The notes beneath the pieces are model-generated. The model was given only the letters and a program-made list of their open reading frames with translations. It ran no database searches and was not told the origin of the DNA. A stretch of 64,000 bases of DNA, from assembly GCA_050303615.1 (NCBI GenBank), contig JBNLCC010000074.1:1-64000 (forward strand). The letters are read 5' to 3'. The position numbers were made by a program, and so were the translations under genes. This document shows positions 1-6,850 of the stretch, piece after piece. Within the stretch, counting starts at the first letter, position 1, and each line of letters begins with the position of its first letter. The DNA is from CAZDXJ01 sp050303615. Its GTDB lineage: Bacteria; Pseudomonadota; Gammaproteobacteria; Methylococcales; Methylomonadaceae.

Positions 1-94
1 GGTCACATGGTAATACGAATAACGATTTATTTCGTTTATGTTTCCCCTCAACCACTTCTCTCCGCATTACCATTGAGTTAGGCAATGGAGTTCT

Positions 95-192
95 TTCTCC
101 TTTTGGGAGAAGGTTAGGATGAAGGGATAACAAGGAAGTGTTTTCGTTATGTTATATCCCCTCACCCCGGCCCTCTCCCTGAGGGAGAGGGA
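95..192. repeat. Palindromic intergenic repeat (REP/MITE-like)
   Basis: Two arms, 105-129 and 155-179, are imperfect inverted copies (19 of 25 positions match and every mismatch is a transition). Each arm ends in its own small hairpin (95-110, and 171-191 around CCCTCTCCCT/AGGGAGAGGG). The whole can fold as a long cruciform-like structure. The CCCTCACCCC...CTCTCCC type of sequence is a widespread intergenic repeat in proteobacterial genomes. It lies beyond the 3' end of the TetR gene and could also act as an RNA 3'-end structure. Confidence 0.6.
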
Positions 193-298
193 GAATTAAA
201 CCTCAACGGCATTGACCCCGTCTCTCCGGAGGGCTTTTTTCAAGAAGTTCGGATTTATGCTTTTATTCGAGTTTGGGCATAGAATCGGAGCCCTCCCC

Positions 299-1096
299 CT
301 ATTTTTTAGCAATGGCATTCCACGCAGTAACCCAGGCATTGGATTGATAAGCTTCGGCTTTTTTTTCCAGCACCCCCGTAAGCACTAAAATCAGCGTATG
401 GTTGATAATGCCAAAAAAATAAGTATAGGCCTGTTTAGCATCTGCCGAACGGATTTCTTTATTTTTTATGCCCGCTTGTAAAATCTTGCTGATTTTCAAG
501 AACGGCGCGGTTTTCAACAACGGTTTTTCGTCCGGTAAAAATTCGTCTAACTTCATAATCAGCAAAAACTGCATAATTTCAGGCGCTTCATCGGTCAGGC
601 TGAACATTAAATCGACTATCTCGCGTAATTGATCTGAAGATTTTTGATTTCTTCTGCGAATATCGTCGATTGAACAGCTCATGCTGTCTAAAATATTGGC
701 ATACAGCGTACTGGCGATCGCCTGCTTGTTTTTGAAATGCTGATAAATTTTACTGGCCGTGCCTGCGCCTGCCTGTTGTGCAATATCGGCCAATGACGTA
801 TTAAAATAGCCTTTTTTCGTAAACAATTTTAATGCGGCCAGCAAGATTTCATCCTCTGTTACCGCTTTTTTAATATCTGAGTCAGGCTCTTTGTTTATTT
901 GTTTTTCTTCCCGGACGAAGTCTTGATTGTTTTCCTGTTCCTGGTCTTTTTGTTGTTCTTTTTCTGTTTCCATTCTTAAAATATTGATTGCAACAGTTTG
1001 TTCTCTACTGTCTTTATTATGAAATAAAAAGTTAATACCCAACTTGTTACATGTTCGCATGCCAAAGTTCGCTTTTTTATATCCTCTCATTTCCAC
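299..1096 (-). CDS. TetR/AcrR-family transcriptional regulator
   Basis: Likely a DNA-binding one-component regulator. After a long, highly charged Gln/Glu/Lys-rich N-terminal extension (about residues 1-80) there is a TetR-type helix-turn-helix: ILLAALKLFTKKGYFNTSLADIAQQAG followed by the typical KIYQHFKNKQAI recognition helix in abbreviated form, then an all-helical ligand-binding region to residue 265. Family members are usually about 200 residues, so the extension is unusual. The reading frame opens with GTG at 1096; the ATG at 1090 sits 8 bases after GGGAG and is the better start, while an ATG at 973 would give a more ordinary 224-residue protein. The gene stands alone, with no obvious target beside it except pgsA upstream on the same strand. 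Ligand and regulon are unknown. Confidence 0.8.
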   Translation of the reverse strand: MEMRGYKKANFGMRTCNKLGINFLFHNKDSREQTVAINILRMETEKEQQKDQEQENNQDFVREEKQINKEPDSDIKKAVTEDEILLAALKLFTKKGYFNTSLADIAQQAGAGTASKIYQHFKNKQAIASTLYANILDSMSCSIDDIRRRNQKSSDQLREIVDLMFSLTDEAPEIMQFLLIMKLDEFLPDEKPLLKTAPFLKISKILQAGIKNKEIRSADAKQAYTYFFGIINHTLILVLTGVLEKKAEAYQSNAWVTAWNAIAKK

Positions 1097-1168
1097 TTCT
1101 CCCGGCGGAAAAAGAGAATTGAGTGCCGGAGTTGGATGTGCGATGAATATAGCAGCAGTGGGATACCC

Positions 1169-1729
1169 TTATGTTTTATTAATAGTCTGAATAGCGGCCT
1201 TTAAATAATTAACCATAGACCATATTGTTAAAATGGCCGAAATATATAACGTAACATAGCCGATCTGGTAGATCGGAATATAAAAAATGTCATCTTTATA
1301 TAATAAACAGCCGATGGCAGCCATTTGTGCCGTGGTTTTCCATTTTCCTAAATTTGAAACAGCGACCTTGCTTCGTTGCCCAATTTCGGCCATCCATTCG
1401 CGCAAAGAGGCTATGGTTATTTCCCTGCCGATAATGACCGCGGCTGCGATAGCGATCCATACATTGGCTTCGGACTGGACCAGCAAGACCAATACCACGG
1501 CAACCATCAATTTATCGGCAACCGGATCCAAAAAAGCGCCGAATGCCGTTTCCTGGTCCATTTCCCGGGCTAAATAGCCGTCCAGCCAATCAGTTATCGC
1601 TGCGACAAAGAAAATCACCGTACATAATAGGTTGGAAAACTGCCAGGGTACATAAAAAAACACCACTAATAGCGGTATCAAAGCGATCCTGATCAGCGTT
1701 AAATATGTCGGTAAATTAAATTCAACCAT
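1169..1729 (-). CDS. pgsA: CDP-diacylglycerol--glycerol-3-phosphate 3-phosphatidyltransferase
   Basis: Makes phosphatidylglycerol phosphate from CDP-diacylglycerol and glycerol-3-phosphate at the inner membrane, the committed step to phosphatidylglycerol and cardiolipin. The 186-residue length matches the family. The CDP-alcohol phosphotransferase signature is present: DWLDGYLAR at residues 47-55, followed by GAFLDPVADK, which supplies the metal-binding aspartates. Several hydrophobic membrane helices surround it. The start overlaps the 3' end of uvrC by 8 bases, so the two are translationally coupled. The uvrC-pgsA order is conserved in many gammaproteobacteria, which supports the assignment. 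Confidence 0.95.
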   Translation of the reverse strand: MVEFNLPTYLTLIRIALIPLLVVFFYVPWQFSNLLCTVIFFVAAITDWLDGYLAREMDQETAFGAFLDPVADKLMVAVVLVLLVQSEANVWIAIAAAVIIGREITIASLREWMAEIGQRSKVAVSNLGKWKTTAQMAAIGCLLYKDDIFYIPIYQIGYVTLYISAILTIWSMVNYLKAAIQTINKT

Positions 1730-3566
1730 CTCTTTGTTGGTGATGAAATGTATCGTAAATCCGTTGTGCTAATTGCCTATTGATTCCGTCAACACTGCAA
1801 AGGGCGTCCACCCCAGCTCTGGATATCCCCTGCAGCCCGCCAAATTGTTTTAATAAATGCCGCCTGCGCTTCGGTCCCAATCCCGATATCGTTTCCAGAA
1901 CCGACTGTTTTTTTGCTTTGCTACGACGTTGCCGGTGCCCGGTAATCGCAAAGCGGTGCGCTTCGTCGCGAATATGCTGAATCAGAAGCAATCCCACAGC
2001 ATCCGGCGCTATATCAACCAGCTTATTGTCGCCCGACAAAATTAACTTTTCCATGCCCGGTTTTCGATCCGGCCCTTTGGAAACACCCACTATCATAACA
2101 TCCTTTACCGCTAATTCCTTCAATACCTTCTGTGCTTCTTTGACCTGACCTTTGCCTCCGTCTATGAACAATATGTCCGGCGCGGAATGCTCCCCTTGCT
2201 GCAAGCGCTTATAGCGGCGTGTTACCGCTTGGTTGATCGCCGCATAATCATCGCCGGGCGTAATGCCTTCGATGTTAAAGCGCCGATAAGCCGATTTCAA
2301 CGGTCCTTCCCTGGTAAATACCACACAGGAAGCTACCGTCTGATCTCCCTGGGTGTGACTGATATCAAAGCATTCCAGCCGGTTAGGCACTTGCTCACAG
2401 CCAAGCGACGCCTGTAGGCTAAGAAAGCGCGCATAGAGCCCCTGTTTATCGGATAATTTGATAGCCAGCGAGTTTTCGGCATTGGCCGCTGCCATGTTCA
2501 TCCAACGCAAACGGTCCCCGCGTAATCGGCATGAAATCGAAACCTGATGGCCAGCTTTTGCTGCCAACACTTCGGACAGCAATTCCGCTTCCTCAATCGG
2601 GTGACTGACCAATAATTCATAAGGGATCTGTCTCTCCGGATAATATTGTGCAATAAACGCTTGAATAACACTACCCGGATCATGGGTATCAGACATTTTC
2701 GGGAAAAAAGTTTTATTGCCCAGTTGCTGTCCATTGCGAATAAAAAACACTTGAATGCAGGCGGTACCTGCATTGGCGGCACAGGCAATGATATCCACAT
2801 CACCTCGCTCGCCATGCACAAAATGTTTTTCCAAAACCGATCTGATGCGGGCTATTTGGTCCCTGATAGCAGCTGCCCTTTCAAATTCCAGAGAGGTTGA
2901 GGCCCGCTCCATCTTTTCTACCAATTGATCAATCAATTGATGACTTTTGCCCTCCAGGAACATCACCGTATTTTGTACATCTTCCGCATAACGGTTTTTA
3001 TCGACCAGCCCGACACAAGGTGCCGTACATCGCTCGATTTGATGCTGCAGGCAAGGCCGGGTCCGGTTTTTGTAATAGGAGTCTTCACATTGTCTGACCG
3101 GAAAAATTTTTTGCAGCAATTTCAGGGTTTCCTTCACTGCCCCGGCACTGGGATAGGGCCCGAAATACCTTCCCTGTTTTCTTTTTGCACCGCGATGAAA
3201 ACTGACTCGCGGAAAATCCTGATGTGTACTGATGTAAATATACGGATAGGACTTGTCATCTCTTAAACAGATGTTATAGCGCGGCTTATGGCGTTTGATC
3301 TGCTGACTTTCCAGTAATAAAGCCTCGCCTTCGGTATGGGTGACCGTAACCTCAAGTTTGGCGATTTTACTGACCATTGCCTGCTGTTTAGGCGATGCCG
3401 CATTGTTTCTGAAATAACTTGATACCCGGTTTTTCAGGTTTTTTGCTTTGCCAATATAGATGACCTCCCCTTTTGCGTCCAGCATTTTATAAATACCGGG
3501 ACGCCGGGTCAGGGTTTTTAGAAAAGCTTTGATATCAAATTGATCCGCTGGTAAATTATCCGTCAT
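1722..3566 (-). CDS. uvrC: Excinuclease ABC subunit C
   Basis: UvrC makes the 3' and 5' incisions around bulky DNA lesions in nucleotide excision repair after UvrAB loading. Its 614 residues are the usual length. Seen in order: the N-terminal GIY-YIG nuclease (RRPGIYKMLDAKGEVIYIGKAK, residues about 17-38, split here only for description), the Cys-containing region around RPCLQHQIERCTAPCVG, a UVR domain for UvrB contact (SLEFERAAAIRDQI), the RNase-H-like C-terminal endonuclease (ECFDISHTQG, then FIDGGKGQ), and a terminal helix-hairpin-helix (ISGLGPKRRRHLLKQFG). It is 31 bases downstream of the zinc-ribbon gene and overlaps pgsA, so it probably shares the transcript of the chaperone genes upstream. 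Confidence 0.97.
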   Translation of the reverse strand: MTDNLPADQFDIKAFLKTLTRRPGIYKMLDAKGEVIYIGKAKNLKNRVSSYFRNNAASPKQQAMVSKIAKLEVTVTHTEGEALLLESQQIKRHKPRYNICLRDDKSYPYIYISTHQDFPRVSFHRGAKRKQGRYFGPYPSAGAVKETLKLLQKIFPVRQCEDSYYKNRTRPCLQHQIERCTAPCVGLVDKNRYAEDVQNTVMFLEGKSHQLIDQLVEKMERASTSLEFERAAAIRDQIARIRSVLEKHFVHGERGDVDIIACAANAGTACIQVFFIRNGQQLGNKTFFPKMSDTHDPGSVIQAFIAQYYPERQIPYELLVSHPIEEAELLSEVLAAKAGHQVSISCRLRGDRLRWMNMAAANAENSLAIKLSDKQGLYARFLSLQASLGCEQVPNRLECFDISHTQGDQTVASCVVFTREGPLKSAYRRFNIEGITPGDDYAAINQAVTRRYKRLQQGEHSAPDILFIDGGKGQVKEAQKVLKELAVKDVMIVGVSKGPDRKPGMEKLILSGDNKLVDIAPDAVGLLLIQHIRDEAHRFAITGHRQRRSKAKKQSVLETISGLGPKRRRHLLKQFGGLQGISRAGVDALCSVDGINRQLAQRIYDTFHHQQRDG

Positions 3567-3597
3567 GTTTCACTCTGAGACTCTAAAAAACGATGCC

Positions 3598-3984
3598 TTA
3601 GCTGCTCCTTTTAGCGGAATGCGATAGATGCTTAAGTTCGGCAAATCGGGCTGAAACTTTGTTTAACAATTGATTCAGTAAGGGTGTTGAATGCGACAGC
3701 GTAATTTGAACGAAATCTTGCAACTCCGACAATATGGTGTGCGTTTGCCGTTCCCTGACAAAAGTGCGGAACAGCAGAGCCGAATCGGAGTGATGCAACT
3801 GCAATGATTGCGTCAACGCATCCACACAGTGTTGCAATTCATTATTCAAATAATGATCAATCGCCTTTTGATACCAGCTATCCGCCAAATGCTGTGTCCG
3901 AATAATATCCTGCAAATCAGCTTTGCAACGCGGACAAGTGATTGTTTCTTTCAATCTGGCGTTACAACAGGGACATCGTTGCAT
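3598..3984 (-). CDS. Small zinc-ribbon protein linked to the Hsp70 gene
   Basis: A 128-residue protein starting with two CxxC knuckles (CPCC and CPRC within residues 4-19) that form a typical zinc ribbon, followed by a helical segment of about 100 residues with weak TPR-like character (WYQKAIDHYLNNELQHCVDALTQSL). No family was recognised with certainty. Its ATG overlaps the stop of the Hsp70 gene as TGATG, so the two are translationally coupled and the protein is a good candidate for a dedicated cofactor or client adaptor of that chaperone. It lies 31 bases upstream of uvrC. Function unknown. Confidence 0.75.
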   Translation of the reverse strand: MQRCPCCNARLKETITCPRCKADLQDIIRTQHLADSWYQKAIDHYLNNELQHCVDALTQSLQLHHSDSALLFRTFVRERQTHTILSELQDFVQITLSHSTPLLNQLLNKVSARFAELKHLSHSAKRSS

Positions 3985-5738
3985 CAGCTTTCCAGATAAT
4001 AAAGAATCTCCTGCAGATGCTCAACCGGTTCCTCGAGCGCAGCATCGTTATGCTGTTCCAGAGCTTTTCGGATTTGTTCGACTAATGCCGACATGTCCTC
4101 CTTGTCTTCCTCCGAAACCTGATCGAACAGCGCTTCCGCTTTTGCAATCAAGCCCCGGGCCTCATCATACTCCCTAACCTGATCGGAAGCCTGTTCCGCA
4201 CCGGTATCGGTAAAAAGTTTGTCATTCTGCCCGAATAGTTTGCCGACCCGCTGTTTTGCCGATTCCAACGCCTCTCCCTGCATCGCGGAAAGCGCGTTCT
4301 CAATGACAATGGATTTTTCCAGACCGGTCGCTTTTTCCTTCGCCGATACTTGTAAGATCCCGTTTAGATCCAACGATAAGGTCAGAGTAATGACATTGCC
4401 GGCCGGAACATCCTTTAATCCTTTAACGGTAAATTTACCGATCTCAATATTTTCCAGCGCATCAATATGTTCACCCTGATATACCGTCACTTCCACTTTC
4501 TGCTGACCGTCATGCATGGTCTGAAACGCTTCTGTTTTGCTGACCGGCAAGGTGGTGTTTTTACGGATTACCGGAAAGAAGACAAAGGGGTATTGTTCGC
4601 CGTCCAGCATTGCCACGGCACTGGTGCCATAAGTATAAGGGGTCACATCGACCAATACCGAAGTGACTTCCTCACCGGCGATCATCGCCGCCTGGGTTGC
4701 CGCACCCCAAGCGACACACAGGTCAGGATCGATCTCGCCGTGCGGCTCAAAGCCGAATTCGTCGAACAAACGCTCGCGAATACAGGGAGTCCGGGTGGCG
4801 CCGCCGACCAGTAAAATTTCATCAATATCGGTAGCGGTAAAGTTGGCGCCTTGTAACGCCACATGCACCGCATCCAGTGTTTCATTGATGTAATCTTCAA
4901 TCATCGCTTCATAAGTATCACGCGACAATTCCATTGACAAATGCACCGCTTCGCCCTGGTGCTCAAGCAAATACTCTTCATTGATTTGCACATAAGGTTG
5001 ATCGGAAAGCGTTATTTTCGCCGTTTCGGCTGCCCGGGTGATACGCGCCAGCGCTTTCTTGTCCTCGGACACATCGAATCCGTTGGTTTCATAGAGGTGG
5101 TCGAGTATATGGCCGACAATTTTTGCATCGAAATCGTCACCGCCCAAATGATTATTGCCATGACTGGATAATACCTCGACAATGCCGCCTTCAACATTGA
5201 CCACCGAGACATCGAAGGTTCCGCCGCCAAGATCGTAAACCAACATCTGTTTCTGCTGCTGATGGCTGGCATCATAAGCCAGTGCGGCAGCGGTGGGTTC
5301 GTTGATCATGCGTACCACTTCAAGACCGGCGATTTCACTCGCCTCGCGGGTAGCCTGACGTTGCGCATCGGAAAAATAAGCCGGTACCGTGATGACGGCT
5401 TTGCCAACCGGCTGTTGTAAATACTGTTCGGCAACCAGTTTCAAACGTTTGAGAATAATAGCGGAAATTTCCTGGGGACTATAGGTAACACCGGCCAAAT
5501 CGATTTCGGTATCTTGTCCCATTAGCCGTTTAACCGATTTAACAGTTCGCTGCGGATACAGTAAATACTGATTTCTTGCCGCTTCACCGACCAGGATAGA
5601 ATCGTCGTCCGCCAATCCGACCACGGATGGCAATATTTTTTTTCCGCCGTCCTCGATAATAATGACTTTTCCGTTTTTAACGACCGCCACTTCCGAATTG
5701 GTGGTGCCTAAATCGATTCCGATTATTGTATCTGTCAT
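3984..5738 (-). CDS. Accessory Hsp70 (DnaK-like) chaperone
   Basis: An ATP-driven chaperone of the Hsp70 family. The nucleotide-binding domain carries the phosphate-1 loop IGIDLGTTNS (residues 6-15), the connect region with NEPTAAALAY, the phosphate-2 loop VYDLGGGTFDVSVV and the adenosine motif LLVGGATRTP. The interdomain linker is followed by DVTPYTYG, then a beta-sandwich substrate-binding domain and a shortened helical lid. At 584 residues it is about 50 shorter than DnaK and lacks the DnaK C-terminal tail. It is therefore a paralogue rather than the housekeeping dnaK. The neighbours support this: a divergent GrpE-like gene, a J-like gene and a large repeat protein are immediately upstream, unlike the usual grpE-dnaK-dnaJ order. 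E. coli HscC is a functional comparison, but orthology was not established. Confidence 0.92.
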   Translation of the reverse strand: MTDTIIGIDLGTTNSEVAVVKNGKVIIIEDGGKKILPSVVGLADDDSILVGEAARNQYLLYPQRTVKSVKRLMGQDTEIDLAGVTYSPQEISAIILKRLKLVAEQYLQQPVGKAVITVPAYFSDAQRQATREASEIAGLEVVRMINEPTAAALAYDASHQQQKQMLVYDLGGGTFDVSVVNVEGGIVEVLSSHGNNHLGGDDFDAKIVGHILDHLYETNGFDVSEDKKALARITRAAETAKITLSDQPYVQINEEYLLEHQGEAVHLSMELSRDTYEAMIEDYINETLDAVHVALQGANFTATDIDEILLVGGATRTPCIRERLFDEFGFEPHGEIDPDLCVAWGAATQAAMIAGEEVTSVLVDVTPYTYGTSAVAMLDGEQYPFVFFPVIRKNTTLPVSKTEAFQTMHDGQQKVEVTVYQGEHIDALENIEIGKFTVKGLKDVPAGNVITLTLSLDLNGILQVSAKEKATGLEKSIVIENALSAMQGEALESAKQRVGKLFGQNDKLFTDTGAEQASDQVREYDEARGLIAKAEALFDQVSEEDKEDMSALVEQIRKALEQHNDAALEEPVEHLQEILYYLES

Positions 5739-5816
5739 GAGCGTTTATTCAGGTAATCCTTGTATGAAAGTAAAAAGTATTGATAATGCCGTCGGCAGTG
5801 GAACACTCCAAGATGG

Positions 5817-6470
5817 TTAATTATCCAGTTTATTAACTTTGACCTCAGCCAAACGCAAAAGATCGTCGCCATAATAAAAGCCTTTACGTAGTTCCTCGAC
5901 CACCATGCCTTGCAGCAATTTTTCGTTACTGACCGTGGCGACCGCTGTCATGGTCTGCGGATCCAGGATTTTTCCCTGCGTCTCTATAGCTCGCACTTGA
6001 TGTGACTGCAGGACCTGTTCAAGGCGTTGTACTGACATTTGCTGCCCCTCGCGAAGGCTTTTAATAAAACGGATATCCTGTTTTTTTGAATGATTAAACA
6101 AGGCATCGACCGGCCGGTAATTTTGCAATACCTGCAGTCCGGCGGTCAGCCGATCGTACACGTCCAGGATCTCCATGAGCATTTTACGCTCCGTGTCGCG
6201 TTTCTGTTCCGCCAGTCTTTCCTTGTAACTGTGCAGTTGCTGCGCCAATGTTTGATTATCGTTTCGCAAGGTTTCCAGGCTGACTGAGAATTGATCAAGC
6301 ATGGTTTTCATATGCCTGGATTCCGCTTTTACTTCGGTTTTTAACCCGACCATTTCCGTTAGCAGCGTATGCAAATCGGGCTGGTGCTTGAAATCGTCAT
6401 CATTAAACCCCGAGCGCTCCAAATAGCCGGCGAACTCTTCCAGTAATTGTTGTTTTTGCGGGTCGGTCAT
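5817..6470 (-). CDS. GrpE-like nucleotide exchange factor
   Basis: A 217-residue protein with the GrpE plan: a long coiled-coil N-terminal half (about residues 40-110, heptad-rich) and a C-terminal beta domain. That domain reads DPQTMTAVATV, then VVEELRKGFYYGDDLLRLAEVKV, which matches the conserved end of GrpE (the G(Y/F)...LRxAxVxV signature). GrpE speeds ADP release from Hsp70. Overall similarity to housekeeping GrpE looks low, so this is probably the exchange factor specific to the neighbouring Hsp70 paralogue. It is 78 bases upstream of the Hsp70 gene and 54 bases downstream of the J-like gene. Confidence 0.8.
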   Translation of the reverse strand: MTDPQKQQLLEEFAGYLERSGFNDDDFKHQPDLHTLLTEMVGLKTEVKAESRHMKTMLDQFSVSLETLRNDNQTLAQQLHSYKERLAEQKRDTERKMLMEILDVYDRLTAGLQVLQNYRPVDALFNHSKKQDIRFIKSLREGQQMSVQRLEQVLQSHQVRAIETQGKILDPQTMTAVATVSNEKLLQGMVVEELRKGFYYGDDLLRLAEVKVNKLDN

Positions 6471-6524
6471 GTATTGATGTTGCTATTGACTATAATCTCT
6501 TAAAATAGGGCGATACGGCAGTTA

Positions 6525-6833
6525 TTATCTTAGGCTGTCTTCAACGCCGGCTTGCAGCAGTTTAACTAAATCGTTGCCATCAACAGCCGTTATCGGACCG
6601 ATGTCAAACGCGCGCTCCAGCAGTTTGTCAAAATCCGCTTCCGGCTGATGAAATAATTGATAATTAATCCGGCTTTTTGCATCCTTTATCGCCTCGTAGG
6701 CCTGACGGACAATCCGAAATTGTTCAGCTGCCTGTTCCGGGGGGTATTGCCTGACTTTCCGTAAATAGGCGCGTTTGATCGCTTCGTCTTCTGCCTGTTC
6801 AGTGACGCCTAAAATTTCAAATGCTGTTTTCAT
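6525..6833 (-). CDS. J-like protein with PPE in place of HPD
   Basis: A 102-residue protein whose first 60 residues follow a J-domain closely: AFEILGVTEQAEDEAIKRAY for helices I-II, then the loop, then FRIVRQAYEAIKD for helix III. In ordinary J-proteins the loop tripeptide His-Pro-Asp is needed to stimulate Hsp70 ATPase; here the aligned tripeptide is Pro-Pro-Glu (residues 31-33, in RQYPPEQ). The last 40 residues are acidic and helical. The gene sits 54 bases upstream of the GrpE-like gene and 17 bases downstream of the TPR-like gene. It may dock to this particular Hsp70 with altered chemistry, or act as a J-mimic that recruits without stimulating. Confidence 0.8.
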   Translation of the reverse strand: MKTAFEILGVTEQAEDEAIKRAYLRKVRQYPPEQAAEQFRIVRQAYEAIKDAKSRINYQLFHQPEADFDKLLERAFDIGPITAVDGNDLVKLLQAGVEDSLR

Positions 6834-6850
6834 GCTATGTGGCGTTTAAA

